Source: Siphonodentalium dalli
Lineage: Eukaryota > Mollusca > Scaphopoda > Gadilida > Siphonodentaliidae
DNA length: 64,000 nt
Direction of reading: 5' to 3'
Assembly: GCA_032622095.1 (NCBI GenBank)
Contig: CP136067.1
Coordinates: forward strand, 176,486,556-176,550,555
A program made the translations under genes and the position numbers. The notes beneath the pieces were generated by a model. The model was not told the DNA's origin and searched no databases. It was given only the letters and a program-made list of their open reading frames with translations. This document shows positions 1 through 12,713 of this stretch, piece after piece. Every line of letters begins with the position of its first letter. The stretch's first letter is position 1.

Positions 1-545
1 ACCACGGTTGGCAAAACGTTGCTTGCCAACAATCTGCCAACGTTATATAACGCCATCCCCTGAACAATTTGAGAATTTGTATGTCATGGAAAAGCTGTAC
101 GACTACGTTGATAACATGAGATATACTTAAGAAAACATAAAAATTAACTTGAATAATAAGAACATTACCAAGAGCAATAATATATTTAGCATTACGTTGG
201 TAAAGCGTTGTAAAAACCACGGTTGGCAAAGCGTTGGCATTCCAACGTTGATACAACGTTGCTTTGTCAACCACCTGTCAACGTTAACGACTTCTACTGA
301 AAAGTTTGAGAATTAATCATATGGTCAATGTGGAAAGCTGTACAAATATGGTGATAACATGAAGACACTTGAAAAGCAAAGAAATGAACTTGAACCATAA
401 TGAAAATCCAAACGATCTACTATTGTAGCATTATAATTGACATTACGTTGGCAGAACGTTGGAAAACCACGGTTGGAAAATGAACATCTGGCCAACGTTT
501 GCCCAACGTTGGCAACTTAATGCCAACGGTGCCAATATTTTGCCA
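1..545. repeat. Tandem repeat, ~220-245 bp units rich in AACGTTG
   Basis: About two and a half units start near 1, 217 and 460, each opening with ACCACGGTTGGCAAA or a close variant. Each unit then has several copies of AACGTTG and its complement, a stretch with TTTGAGAATT, GGAAAGCTGTAC and GATAACATGA, and an A-rich end. The window starts inside the array. No reading frame crosses it. Confidence 0.8.
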
Positions 546-1285
546 ACATACTATTGTTTTCTGTGGGTACACAGCTTTGGCAAAGGGTTTTGAAATCTCG
601 TTTGAATTGTTTAGTTTTTAGTGTTTAGACTTTCCAATAAAAATTAGAATGAACTGAAAATAAATTGCTGAAGGGCGCTAGAATATCAGTAATACAATTG
701 ACCTGTATCAGCGCCGATGTCAAGCCCTGTGTACCCTTCTGTGCTAAATTTAGGTCTAAGTAAGTGACCCCTTCATCGCAACTTTATGCTTTTAACAATA
801 AACAACCTGATAACTTGAAACTGTCTTGTGGTTTCTGTGATCTTTCCCTTTAAAGTCAATGTGATTGAAGCTGGCTGATTTCCAAAACTCCCAACTATTT
901 GCAGTTTTGCACAGTAAAACCGCAAATATAAGTTCTCAAGTGTGTTATGTGAATCCATTTAGTTCAAAGAGGGTTCCAAAAAACTTATCGCTCCTGCCCA
1001 CCCAACCTCCAGACAAGTACCCACCAGAGGAACTTACCAGGTTGACAGGAAATGGTTTGAATACATTATACATGCCAAGAGTAAATGCACTCAACACTCC
1101 AGTTCAACATTATTCAATAATGCGCAGTAGTTACATGTACAGTGGATAGCAACATGCAATAGGAATTATTAAAATGTGTGGAATTTTCCAATATTGGATT
1201 CGCAAAATAAATTCTACACTATACCAGTTACTTCCTGTCAGACAAGGCGCTCAGATCGCATTGCTCATGGTTTATCGTGTTTGTT
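546..1285. other. Unassigned non-coding stretch
   Basis: No domain, RNA gene or clear repeat was recognised. Short reading frames around 865-1377 have no family features and I treat them as chance. Confidence 0.4.
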
Positions 1286-1527
1286 TAACCCGGTATATAC
1301 TAACTGAATTCTCCCATTCAGTTATAAAAGTATACATTGGAACGGTCGATTATTCATTTGGATGTGTGTTCGGGTAATAAAACCAGACGATAGAAAAAAT
1401 GGAGAAATCAAGAGCATAATAATTCACATTCAAAGATAGGAAAATAGTCTTATGTTGAACTTATTATCTGAACATTTTCTAAGGGAACTTCTCGCCAATG
1501 AGTATTTAGTTTATAAAGGGTTATAGG
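1286..1527. mobile_element. MITE family B, intact copy
   Basis: The ends are TTTAACCCGGTATATACTAA and, inverted, AGTATTTAGTTTATAAAGGGTTA. Inside lies the block CAGTTATAAAAGTATACATT and, near the right end, TTGAACTTATTATCTGAACA. Other copies are at 22485-23493 (interrupted), 45624-45893 (opposite strand), 31980-32080 and 44752-44830 (both partial). The region of 1320-1375 is the uninterrupted counterpart of the site entered by the poly-G element at 22546. No coding capacity. Confidence 0.75.
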
Positions 1528-3187
1528 GGTACTGTACACTAAATTCGGCCATTTATGGGACCATTTCCTATTATGCTCAACATAATACATGCAACAAATG
1601 AATGAATATGAGCCATCTATTAGTGTAAAGTACACCCATGTGCTCCATGAACGATGTAAACATGGTAATTATCCTCCGCCAAATTTAAATTTTGCGGGGG
1701 GTATAGGAATGGGTTCCGTCCGTCCGTCCGTCCGTCCCGAATTTGTAAGTCATAACTTGAACAAATGTCAACGGATTTCAAAGAGTTTTCAGTTTTGGTA
1801 TATGAGTTCACCTGACCATTACTTAGAACTAGTTCGCAAGCCAGGTTCGGCCGGATATTTTTACCGGAGTTATTGGACTTTGTCTATTATTTTTGTCGAA
1901 TTTACAAAATAGCAAATAGACGACGTCACAGGGCTCATTTCCACAAATCTCAACGGATTTCAAAGATTTTTGGTATATGAGTTCACATGACCAGTATCTA
2001 GAACGAGTTCGCAAACCAGGTCCGGCCGGATATTTTGAGCAGAGTTATTGGACTTTGTTTATTATTTTTGGTGCAAATGGACGACTTCACAGGCTCATTT
2101 CCACAAATGTCAAAGGATTTCAAAGATTTTTGGTATATGAGTTCACATGACCAGATTCTAGAACGAGTTCGCAAACCAGGTCCGGTCGGATATTTTCAGA
2201 CGAGTTATTGGACTTTGTTTACTATTTTTGGTGCAGATGGCTAATTTCCACAAATGTCAGTACCTAAAATGAGTTTGCAAGCCAGGCTTTTTGACAAAAT
2301 CCCAACTCTTGTTTAGCACATACTCAGAACGCAAACATTATTGAGAATGCACTTCCACAACTGCACAATTCGGCGGGGGATACCGTCGTCTGCGACTGCT
2401 TGTTATAATGACAAAAGGCCGCTCGGCCACAGTGTCCCCCGAACCGGTGGCTTCATATGGAGCGGAGGCTTTGTAGAAGTATACTATATGGATAAGACAC
2501 TTGTGCATTGTCTCATTACTGACATGCATACAAATAACAAAATCTTTAAAAAAAACTCTTAAAGTCAAAATATAACCTCAAATTGGCACAAAATGAAGAA
2601 AATTACAAGAAAAATTGAATTTTCTAAGTCGAAAAGCCCATAACTCTGAGAAAAATCATCGGTTCAAACTCAAATTCGAACTTGACCTGTATCGTGATAT
2701 GACTGATCCACATAAAAACGGTATTTGCAATTAAAGAATCCAAACTTGAGATATCATCCGGAAACCGAAAAAGTGAGAAATTTTCTAAGTAAAACAAGTT
2801 GAAAAAGGGCCACAACTCTCGCAAAAATGGGCGGAGCATACCCATATTCGAACTTGACCTGTACATAGGGCTGATAAACTCACCTATGAAATTTGCTTTT
2901 GATCTAATAACCGAAACTAAAGTTATCATCCGGAAACCATTTCCGGACGGACGGACACCGGCTTTTTTAATAGTCCCCCGATTTTTTTTTTCGGGGGACA
3001 AAAATGAGTTGATGACTCTAGCCATTAACTCGTTTTCATTATAATTACCATGTTTACATCGTTCATATAGAGCACATGTGTGTATTTTATACACATGCAT
3101 GGCACAAATTCATTCATTTGTTGCATATATTCTGTTGAGTATAACAGGAGATGGTCCCATGATGGTCGGATTTAGTGTACAGTCACC
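1528..3187. mobile_element. MITE family A, palindromic copy split by an insertion
   Basis: The left arm (1528-1670) begins with GTACTGTACACTAAATTCGG and the right arm (about 3010-3187) ends with its complement. The intact copies at 3571-3918 and 31626-31969 show the arms are normally only about 10-40 bp apart. Here they are about 1.3 kb apart because a tandem-repeat element (1671-3000) sits in the centre. The copy directly follows a family B element. Confidence 0.75.
1671..3000. mobile_element. Pearl-like tandem-repeat element with TCCG microsatellite
   Basis: It starts with a small hairpin (CCGCCAAATTT...TTTTGCGG), then a (TCCG)n run at about 1716-1738. Next come roughly two and a half units of 160-175 bp (markers near 1813, 1987 and 2148: TAGAACGAGTTCGCAAACCAGG). 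At 2600-2960 a second set of ~165-bp units runs in the opposite direction (TTTCCGGATGATA read on the minus strand), then a GGACGGACGGAC run and a C5/G5 hairpin at 2974-2999. A core of ~160-bp repeats beside a TCCG/ACGG microsatellite fits what I remember of pearl-type elements in bivalves; that link is from memory. It sits in the centre of a family A MITE. Confidence 0.6.
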
Positions 3188-3570
3188 CTTTAACGGAGAT
3201 GTCTCATTTGAACGTTAAAATATATGTAAACGGTATTTGGTCGATAAATACACGACACATCGTTATATATACGAACTTTATATATGCCAATGTTATCGAG
3301 AATTATCAGCTGTTTAAAATTCCCCGCGCACTGCAATTCGATAAGCGCTCTTTATATTCACCATATCCGGAATAAATTCACAGCAAACGCTCTCTCATGG
3401 TGACGAAAAGTCAGGAATCAGTAGAAAATGGATGGCAAAATCATTTGCCCGTCAGTGCAGCTGAATATGTCATTTTCGCATGGTTTCCAGGATCTCCTAA
3501 ACGTGCAAAAAGACACCAGGATATATCACAGAAAGTCACACAGCATATCAAAATCTCATTTAAAATCGAT
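3188..3570. other. Unassigned non-coding stretch
   Basis: No gene seen. It holds one copy of the recurring motif GCGCTCTTTAT...CACCATATCCGGAA at about 3342-3373. Confidence 0.4.
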
Positions 3571-3918
3571 TTTAAAGGCGTACTGTACACTAAATCAGGC
3601 CATCTTCTTTTATACTCAACAGAATATATGCAACAAATGAATGAATTTGAGCCATAGCTTAGTGTAAAATACACTCACGTGCTCTATGAATGATGCAAAC
3701 AACATGGTATATAAATATAATGAAAATGAATTTATGGCTCGAGTCATAAGTTCCTTTTCGTTATAATTACAATGTTGTTTGTATCGTTCATACGGTAAAT
3801 GAGTGTATTTTGCACTCATTCATGGCTCAAATTCATTCGTTTGTTGCATGTATTGTGTTGAGTATAAAAGGAGATGGTCCCACAAATGGCCGGATTTAGT
3901 GTACAGTACCCCTTTAAA
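3571..3918. mobile_element. MITE family A, intact palindromic copy (348 bp)
   Basis: The element runs from TTTAAAGGCGTACTGTACAC to GTGTACAGTACCCCTTTAAA. The arms are inverted over nearly their whole length, with matching blocks such as AACAGAATATATGCAACAAA and its complement. It is a foldback MITE without coding capacity. The TTTAAA at both edges allows a TTAA target duplication. Confidence 0.85.
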
Positions 3919-4854
3919 TTAGTCACATGTTAATTATTATTGCAATAATTACTTGTTTGTGATTTTCGAGTGAAATTTCATGAATTTAATTGGGTGTTCC
4001 ACCCCCATTCAGTCGCAGACGAACGCGACTTTGAGATCCTGGGTGGCATTTTGCACATTTGGGAGATCATGGTGTCTTTTTGTACAATACAATGCGACAA
4101 TGACCAATGCAGGCGTCAGTGCATGAACCATAAACAAGAACTTGAATATAGACCATTGTTAATCCAACTTAAATACTTCTCACAGGATAAGGAAACTCGC
4201 ATCATCATATTCAATATTAATTCAACATACGATGTATTGTCAGGTTGAATTATTTGAAAATCAATTCTGGAGAAATTTATAACAGTTTGTATACACTAAG
4301 CATCTAAAAATCGCACTTCCGAGTAACGCGTGTACTGTTCTCTATACAAACTATATAGCCAAGACAGTGCTTCAAGAATAGGTCTTCCACTGAAGATTCA
4401 AAGAGCTTCCCGTACATGCAGTTCTCTCATTGTGTTCAGGTTCTGATAATCGTCGCCGATTTAAAGGACTTCTGGTGCAAGAAGTGTGCCTATTGTTTTC
4501 ATAATCATATCACCGATATTCTCATAGGCCATGCATGATCGTGCTGAAACGGGAAATATACCCCCTCAACTTTGGTCGACAATTAACTAATTCACTGAAC
4601 ATTTCTGCCATTTTCTGGGGATTTCCGATAACCGTGTACCGAGTTTCCTGGGCATATATTGCCAAACTTCATTGTTTTTATTTCTATCATTACGCGCATG
4701 CGCATATATACAGACCAACCTGGTGGTAATTAAACAGACACGTCTCACAAGATGTGATTTGTAATATCAGTCTTCTAATCATGTACACTAAGATTGATAT
4801 TGTAAACTTTTCGCTCAGCACAGTATGTTTTAAAAGCACGGGTGGCGTTCGTTG
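3919..4854. other. Unassigned non-coding stretch
   Basis: No gene, repeat copy or hairpin was recognised. An open frame at 3970-4248 has no family features. Confidence 0.4.
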
Positions 4855-5365
4855 CAGAAATATTTATATTTGTTCAAATCGCCATCAACAGAAGGAACAC
4901 CAAAATATATACAGTTCCGCTCATATGCCAAACATAATCAGCGCGTAAACAGTATATTGTCGTCAAGACGTACGATGGTGTACGTAAACAAGAGCCTGCT
5001 CGTGTTACAGAAGTTGTGCTTCTGTTTACACAACACAGCGCAATTCTATGGTTAATCACACACAAATGATATAAACGCTCTTTATTTTTTCCATATCAGG
5101 AAAACAGAAACAAACAACGCTCTTTATGTCTACCATATCCGGATCTAAACAAAAGCCAGGTAACATAACGTTTTTTGCTTTCGTTTACATAACAAAGGGG
5201 GAAAATTGACAATAACATACTGTTAATGCCATATTTCTGACTGGCATAAAAACAAAGTCTGTCTATATCTTACTATTCCTTCTGTTTATGGCGGTTTTTG
5301 ACGGAGGTGAATATTTTAACAGCATACCCACCGCCAACACCGCCCGTATCTTTAATATAAATCGT
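4855..5365. repeat. Dispersed repeat C, copy 1 (~510 bp)
   Basis: It matches 9945-10430 in the same orientation over its full length. Shared landmarks in order are AATATTTATATTTGTTC, CGCGTAAACAG, AAACGCTCTTTAT twice, GACAATAACATACTGTT, ACAAAGTCTGTCTA and ACCCACCGCCAA. No conserved reading frame joins the copies, so it looks like a non-coding interspersed element. Confidence 0.8.
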
Positions 5366-6808
5366 GGTGTTTTGGGCGACGAGATATCGTCCCGGCGGTC
5401 GGCACTGAATGAGTTAACATAAATAAACCAACTCACGACATACACGATGTACGCTCTTTATTATTTGTTTTCGCCGTGGTCCTCGCCATCTAACGGGTAT
5501 AAGTCCACTATGGGTTTATTTCAAAATCATATAAGTCCAATATGAACCTATGTGAATATTTAGGTTCAATGTGTACCTGATTGCACGAGGATATGTTGCA
5601 ATATAAATGTAGAACACATTAAATGGTGCTCACCGCCAGTGAATATAGCTATGTTCAATCCTACTGTAGCATCGAATTTATATACATGTATCGTGTCAAA
5701 ACTACCACAATAATGCTCTCGAAAAAAATAGCATAAACGACAACCACTTACAATGACTTCTTAAAACTTACCTCGTACATGACGATGGGATACACGAAAA
5801 TGGAACGTACGCTCAGCTGGTGAATGGTTATACATATAATACATAGGATATCAAGAAAACCAAGATGAATGCCTTGCAAAAAAAATATTAAAGTGAGCAG
5901 AAAAGACCACCACTTAAACAGCCAATAATCCAAGGATTATATAGCAAACAATATGTTCGCTTCAACTTCGCTATGAGGTATCTGATGATAGTTAATTTTA
6001 GTAACACGTGGTACGAGATGTTCGATTGAATATCAGCATATAGGATATCCTATAATCCCATATACCATAATATGTTAAATATAGCGAATATGTGAAATAT
6101 AGTGAAATAGGAAAAACAGCGAAATTGCGGAATGGGAAATGCAGCCAAATAGCGAAATATAGAAATAGGAAATACAGCGAAATAACGAAATACACTATTA
6201 CATAGCTATTATTACTAGCGAAATATCGGAGATATACGTAGAAGTGTTTTAAAGAGAGTTATATCATTGAAAAAAGTGATCATGAAAAAACCCACTTAAA
6301 TGACCGCATTGAATCCACTTATAACGGGTGACTCTTTTTTAAATTACACCAAACATGACAATGGAGTACACGATGTCAATTTCCGGTTTACTCGATTTAA
6401 ATACACGACCAACGTTATCTCGATGACATAGCATCTGGTGACAATGACATGTCATTCATAAACTACGACCGCAAATGGCCTTTAATTTTGTAGATAATAG
6501 ATCTCCCAGAGATACCAGACTGTCACTCTGAATGTAGTGACAGTGCTTACTTATTGGCTATCCCTCTATCGATATTGTTATTGTCGAGTGCCAATGGCTC
6601 TCATCTGCTCTCACGATGCTTCGACCAATATTTGGTTGTGCCAGCTCCTTCAGTATTTATAAAGTATCGCAGAACCCGTATCGACGTTTGTTGCTTTGCG
6701 GAGTGAAACCATGCAATCATGTTGTTGTGGATACATTTTCTTAATATCTTGAGTTGTAGTTGTAGCTCAAGCAGGTGAGTTCCATGTAGACTATTTGGCA
6801 CCACGCAC
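5366..6808. other. Unassigned stretch with a GAAATA-rich simple region
   Basis: No gene seen. From about 6070 to 6195 the sequence is a degenerate GAAATA/GCGAAATA simple repeat. The region around 6485-6600 is a diverged relative of 10697-10770 and 16395-16530 (TAGATAATAGATCT..., CGATATTGTTATTGTCGAGT). Confidence 0.4.
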
Positions 6809-6949
6809 AGTAATGCCCTAAATAATCGACTCCTTAACCATGGGTGAGAGCTTTTTGATGAATGGCAACAAGCAATATTTCTGACTAAACACTGATAAAT
6901 TACCCATAATTCTGCTGTGGTTAAGGAGTCGATTATTTAGGGCATTACT
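6809..6949. mobile_element. MITE family D, 141 bp with perfect 32-bp terminal inverted repeats
   Basis: The left end 6809-6840 begins AGTAATGCCCTAAATAATCG and is the exact complement of 6918-6949. About 77 bp lie between them. A partial copy with the same interior and right end is at about 32095-32215, but its left terminal repeat is missing. Confidence 0.85.
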
Positions 6950-7235
6950 TTATATCATGCCATGGATCTCTACTCTATCGCTGTGCCCGTAGAAATCATA
7001 CTCCATCAGTACAAAACCTGGGAACTTTTTAAATGTTCAGACAGGGAATATATTTCTTTGTGAATACATGTTCCTCAATATACTTCACAGTTTAGTTGGT
7101 GGTCCCAGTAGTATCTCGCCCTCTCTTTCACTTACGGTGAAATACATTGTTAAGGAACTTATGTCAACTGAGAAATATAGTATGTGTACTGTTTTGTATA
7201 CGCCAGTTTGAAATAACGGTACGTATTATGTAATC
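6950..7235. other. Unassigned spacer
   Basis: No gene. A short block (ACAGGGAATATATTTCTTTGT, then GGTGGTCCCA) resembles 46008-46088. Confidence 0.35.
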
Positions 7236-7960
7236 AGTCTGTCCGCCCGTCGAGACGTCCACCAAGACGTCTGTCCGTCAACATTTTGTTTCCGGATGAT
7301 AACTTTAGTTTGGATTATTTGATGACTTCTAACCTTGGTATGTGGCTCAGTCATGCCAAAATATAGGTCCAGTTCGAATTTGGGTTCGGCCCGATGATTT
7401 TTGCCGGAGTTATGTACCTTTTTTAACTTGGAAAATTCAATCTTTGCGTAAATATTTTGTTTTCCCGGTGGTAACTTGAGTTTGGATATTTATCACAACT
7501 AAACTTGGTATGTGGCTCAGTCATACCAAAATATAGGTAGTGATCGAATTTAGGTTCGGCCAGATGCTTTTGCCGGAGCTATGCACCTTCTTCAACTTGG
7601 ACAATTCAATTTATACGTCAACATTTTGGTTTCCGGATGATAACTTGAGTTTGCACTATTTTATTACAACTAAACTTGGTATGTGGCTCATACCAATACC
7701 AAACACAGGTCAAGTGCGAAGTTGGTTCGAGGAATTTTTTCCCGGAGTTGTGGGCCTATTCGACTAAGAAATGTCAAGTGCGAAGTTTGGTTCGAGGAAT
7801 TTTTTCCCGGAGTTGTGGGCCTATTCGACTAAGAAATGTTCCATATTCTTGCTTTCCTGATGATATTTTGCGTTATTCTGTTGGACTCATATTTTGTATA
7901 TTAGTTTATTATCTCATAATACAGGTCAAATTCGAATTGGGGTTTGGTACCTGATAGCCA
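7236..7960 (+). repeat. Pearl-like ~165-bp tandem units, second locus
   Basis: Three units carry TTTCCGGATGATAACTT or a close variant at about 7286, 7450 and 7626, each with ACTAAACTTGGTATGTGGCT and GCCGGAGTTATG blocks. They match the minus-strand units at 2600-2960. At 7710-7840 a 64-65-bp segment (CAAGTGCGAAGTT...CGACTAAGAAATG) is duplicated in direct tandem. The left flank has CCGTC-rich degenerate microsatellite sequence. Frames through this region come from the repeat. Confidence 0.75.
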
Positions 7961-8274
7961 ATTTTCTTTGGTAGTAACTGACAGATGACTACTATTACGA
8001 TGCAAACGGGCGTATTAAGCCACGCCGGGTGGTGCTCTTGTTCATTATTATAAATTTCCTCACAACTCCAAAAGTTCCCAGGATTTGAACTGATGGATAT
8101 ATGATATCCAGGGTGTAGTTAGAGTAGAGATTCGTGGCGTGGTCTTGGCACCACGAATATATGAATTGGTAATTATGTCATCTTTATCACCGCCGTCGCC
8201 ATCACCAACGCTATCTTCTAACAAGCATTGTGCAAACTGACATCACATTCTTGCATTCCACTCAAGGAAGTGGC
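7961..8274. other. Unassigned spacer
   Basis: Nothing recognised beyond the target site of the hAT-like element that follows. Confidence 0.35.
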
Positions 8275-9167
8275 CACGGGGGCAGGGGCGGAGGAGCCGG
8301 GGCACAGGGGGCACGTGCCCCCCACGTTTTTCCCCAAGTATGGGTACATAATCTTCCAATACTAAATACATTGGAGAAAATAATTTTTGATTCCCAAGAC
8401 AAATGTGTTTAATCTTATCAGTCATGCCACTATGGCTAGCAAGATAGATAGTTAATCCTTGGTCAATATTGACACTGTGTCTGAGTAATTGCCCTCTGGG
8501 AATTTTACTACATACTTTGAGTTCTTTGTAGAACTCAGGTCTTCTGGGGGTACCATCATAGCCATGTCTTGGACCCAGCAACTTGTCTAATTAAAATCAC
8601 ATTCATCATACCAATCAAAGGTTTAAATTTGAGTGTCTTCAATAAAACTGCAAACCTGGGGCTTGGCAGGTATACAATTTCATGCCAAGGAGGTCAAACT
8701 CATGATATGGGATCACTTGCTATATACAATATCAGTATTCATTGGAATAACTTGACTACGAATTTTTATCAACTCAGCTAATTCGTTATTACCGACAAAT
8801 AAGAAGAGTTAGAATAATTATTTTCTACACGAAGTTTACTGTGTACATGCAAGTGTACATATATATTATAGTATTTTTTAATATTCAAAGTAACTTGTGA
8901 ATTTTGTGATTATTGTTTCTTCGATATCAACGCGTGTCGTATGTGGAGTGAATTAGATCATATTGATATAGTATAGTGTATACTAATTTCATCATAACAT
9001 ATATGACAAAGGATGTCGGTTTTGGAAGTTGTGTCAACGTCATCGGTCACAAGTGAGTAGCAGAGTAGCGTCATTTAAACTCTTTCTTCTTTTCTACTTT
9101 CATAATGGTAGCCACGAATAACATTTTACTAAACAATCTTTGCGCTGGCGCCGCCCCTGCACGGGGT
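8275..9167. mobile_element. Non-autonomous hAT-like element (8283-9159) with 8-bp target duplication
   Basis: The element starts CAGGGGCGGAGGAGCC at 8283 and ends GGCGCCGCCCCTG at 9159. The flanking 8-mers are CACGGGGG (8275-8282) and CACGGGGT (9160-9167), seven of eight identical. CAGGGGCGG ends with an 8-bp duplication are typical of the hAT superfamily. At 877 bp with no transposase frame it must depend on another element. The minus-strand frame at 8243-8581 runs through the terminal repeat and is probably not a gene. Confidence 0.8.
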
Positions 9168-9944
9168 GTCTCACTTCCTAACTTTGGTCAAAATTTTCAA
9201 CAGTTGGAAATTTCATACCTGACACAACGCTAGTCAAACAATATCAAATTAGTGAAAATGTTATGATCAGTGTAGTTTGTTTTTATGTGTAAGCAATATT
9301 TGCTAAGTGGGTGTCTGACCAGGTAACACGTTGTCCAGACGTAGTGAACACCAAACCAGGCACACCAGAATGACAAAAACAAGTCAAAGTGAGATGCCGG
9401 CAGGTAGACCAGAGGCCTTTTGGAAAAGACAAATGAGGATAAGAGCAAAAAACGGCTTAAAACATATTTGTCAAATGTTCAACAGTTGTAAATTTCATAG
9501 GATTAAAGCAATAGGTTTCAGTTGTTCTCGTTATTTGATTTTCCAACAATTTATTAGTGGATCGAATTTGTCGTTTTTAGACCGTGACCAACATTAGGTG
9601 GGTGTTAGGTTGGAAATTTCTAACAACTGGAAATCTTGAGGCCAGTCTGGATCCTGGGTTTTTTTTTTACATTTTATGTTTAGATTTCCAAATGTTCTCA
9701 CACCGGGCCGAACCATGTGTCCTGATCCCTCCCCAGTGGCCAGACAAAAATTGATAATTATTTCAAGAAACTCAAATCGGTGTGTGAACATACCTAGCGT
9801 TAGTCCACCATATGTTAGGATTTTGTATGATAATTTCCAATCCACTAGGCATGTACTTATATGGGCAGCCAAACTAACATACATGTATACTCAAATATTT
9901 AGAGATATCTCAAAAATATTTGGAGATTAAAGGCACGTGAGGCC
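9168..9944. other. Unassigned non-coding stretch
   Basis: No gene recognised. Frames at 9331-9930 on both strands have no domain features. Confidence 0.4.
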
Positions 9945-10430
9945 TTAGTTGTCGAAAATATTTATATTTGTTCCAATCACCGTAAACAGAAAAAACAGTA
10001 AAACGCATACAGTTTCGTTCATATATACCATGACCATCGCGTAAACAGCATGTTATCATAAAGACCTACTATATTGTACCTAAGCAAGAGCCTGATTGTG
10101 TTACAGAAGACAGCACAATGCTACTGGCTAATCACACACAAATGGCATAAACGCTCTTTATTAGTTCCATATCAGGAATTCACCGACAAAGAACGCTCTT
10201 TATGTTTACCATCATAATATAAACAAACATCATAAAAGTAACTTTTTATGCTTTTGTTTACATAACAATGGTCAACCATATGACAATAACATACTGTTTA
10301 TGCGATATTTCTTATTTGTATACGGACAAAGTCTGTCTACATTTTGATGTTCTTTCTGTTTGTGGCGGTTTTTGACGGTTGGAAATATTTTCACAGGATA
10401 CCCACCGCCAAGGCCAACCGTACCTTTAAA
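9945..10430. repeat. Dispersed repeat C, copy 2
   Basis: Direct-orientation copy of 4855-5365, with the paired AACGCTCTTTAT motifs near 10152 and 10194 and the ACCCACCGCCAA block near the right end. It is diverged and slightly shorter. Confidence 0.8.
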
Positions 10431-10640
10431 TTAATTGAAGATATCTTCAAATATTAGTAGATATCTCTAAATATTTAGAGATATCTTTCAAATCAATTGA
10501 AGACATCTCTAAATCGACACATATCCATAATTAGTTCTTCAAATTTAACTTCTCTCAAAATGAATTAGAGATATCTAGAAATCATTTGAAGATACATGTA
10601 TATTGTTTTTTTGCGGTTTGCTTTCTTTATTTTTAGTATT
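10431..10640. repeat. AT-rich self-complementary AGATATCT repeats
   Basis: AGATATCT and AAATATTTAGAGATATCT recur in both orientations at 10439-10590. A related pair is just left of repeat C copy 2 (9895-9930). Short palindromes of this kind can extrude hairpins. No coding content. Confidence 0.55.
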
Positions 10641-12293
10641 GTTAGTATTATGTTTTGTATTCTTAGCCTAGAAAAAGGTTGACACGGCCAATAATTGTGT
10701 AGATAATAGATCTTACAGACTGTGATGAATGAAGTGATAGTGTATACATATTAGCCATCCTTCAATCGATTACAAGTGGTTATTATTTGTATAATAATAT
10801 ATACATTGTCCTGATCGCACAATAAGGCGACACAAGTCTAATTTCATGTAACAAATATATAACACTGCGAGTTGTATATAGACCGCACGCAGGAGATATT
10901 TATCTATTTCGTATATCTGTAACAGTTATTATTATCCATCCATTAACTAACATCATTTCCGATTGGGCAAAAGGCCGCCACGTCATAGTCATAGAAAAAA
11001 GTCATATTGGACTCCCGAAAGTCATATTCAGGGCCTGGAACTTACGTCACCCGAAGGGTAACCCTACATCAAAATAACTGTAAATAAAGTTCGACTCGCT
11101 ACTTCGACATCGTTTTTTAAATAAATACAATCGATTTCGATGTAGTATTATAAGCAAAGGAGCTATGCCAACTGCAAATCTCGACAAATACAGAAACCGA
11201 AAATCGTTAAGAATTGCTTATAATGAGAAATTCGCGTTCGAAATTCAAAATCGCGTCCGATTTCCTATTTTCGTGCAGGTGTTAACGCCAACATTTCATG
11301 TTCTCCGCGCCCTAAACTCATTTTAAAACCGTATACATTGAGTTTCGGGATATCATAAATGCTAAAATTTGAATCAATAACAAAAAAATAACTTTCCCGT
11401 GGTTTGTTTGTAAATTTCTTAAGACACAAAGAATTTTTATGAATTTGTCTATTAATGGTAACGCCCACATCGCGTTATCGCTCACATAATATTGGCCTGT
11501 TTGCACTCACAATTGAGTCACCATCCGTATAATTCGGTAGACGAACTATTAACAATCGTTTTCACATATACACACTCAGTTAAATGCGTTACTATACACA
11601 AATGGCTGTTATAGAGATGCCAATATACTATTTGATAATACTATATATAAAGACGAGCATAAATTCATGGCATAATCATTGTTTTTACGTTCTCATTGTA
11701 TATTCGTTAGTTTAATTAAGTGTATGTCATGTCATTCGTTCTCTTATTCCATATTCATTGTAGTATTACTTTGTTATTCCATTCTATTTCCGTTGGTTAA
11801 ATCCATGTTAATTTGTTCATATTTCCAGTTTCGTCTGATAGTTGTCGTTAAAACATTGTCATGCAATAAAGATTTCTTTTAATTATATTCTATTACTAAC
11901 ATTCATTGTTAATTATAATTTACCCATGTTATTGATAATGAATTGAATGTGTTATTCGGTCCAGGAACCTTCGTTGTCAAACAATCTGCATGGTCACGCA
12001 TCAATTATATTCGCAATCCAAAACCAAAACATCGGGATATATGTAACGGATAAATACATTTTCAAACACCCTGTCTCATCATCAGTCAATAATCATAAAG
12101 TATGGTTAGGTACTCAAGTCCCAAAAACTAATTGGTCACATATATATTAACTATAGCAGCTAGGTTATATAGTGAAGTGTGAACATAATATGGTTCCTGT
12201 GGCTGGATATTCAATTAGTTTGGTTATGTTTAACATTATATATTACAAAATTTTATATAAACTGGATATTCCGTTTATTGAATACATTTGCAG

Positions 12294-12713
12294 ACAAAAA
12301 TGATATATACAAGGAAAAAAACCAACTTAAAGTTGAATAGAAGAAAAAAGTACAACAAAAAGAGGCATGTTGTGTCGTCTAAGAGAAGAGAACAACTATT
12401 CTCGCCAGCGACCAAGTGTCGGCGAATATGTATACGACCGAATGTGAGTCCAGTGTGTTCGAGATTTATATATAACACTCCAGAAAAACTCAGAACTCCC
12501 CGATTCCCAAGATCAGACAAGAAGAGGGTTAAACGGTCTCCAACATCGACTAAAAAGGAGACTCGCGTCCGGTTGTTCCCGGTTGAGAGTGATCCGGAGA
12601 ACGAAATGATTAGTCTTATCCCAACCGTGTTGAAAGAACTAAGTCGGTGTGATCTTCAAGATGTGCCGCTGGAATTTTTCAAGCTTGTGGAAAATGGAAA
12701 ATTTCCATTGGAT
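12294..12713 (+). pseudogene. Exon-like basic/acidic coding fragment, interrupted by a transposon
   Basis: A splice-acceptor-like sequence (AATACATTTGCAG, ending 12293) precedes an open frame of about 140 codons. The first half is very basic (Lys/Arg clusters, e.g. KKTNLKLNRRKKYNKK) and would suit nuclear targeting or nucleic-acid binding. The second half has acidic residues and hydrophobic helices ending FFKLVENGKFPLD. There the poly-G element begins, and codons after it are poly-Gly artefact. Across the insertion the frame would run only three more codons (GIA) before a stop, so the locus was probably already decayed or near an exon end. An alternative is a donor GT at 12717. I do not recognise the family. 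It lies inside the inverted-repeat-bounded segment 10996-14830, so it may be the relic of an element's own gene. Confidence 0.45.

Noticed and set aside
8243-8581. 112-codon minus-strand ORF
   Set aside because: It crosses the hAT terminal repeat and target site; no domain features.
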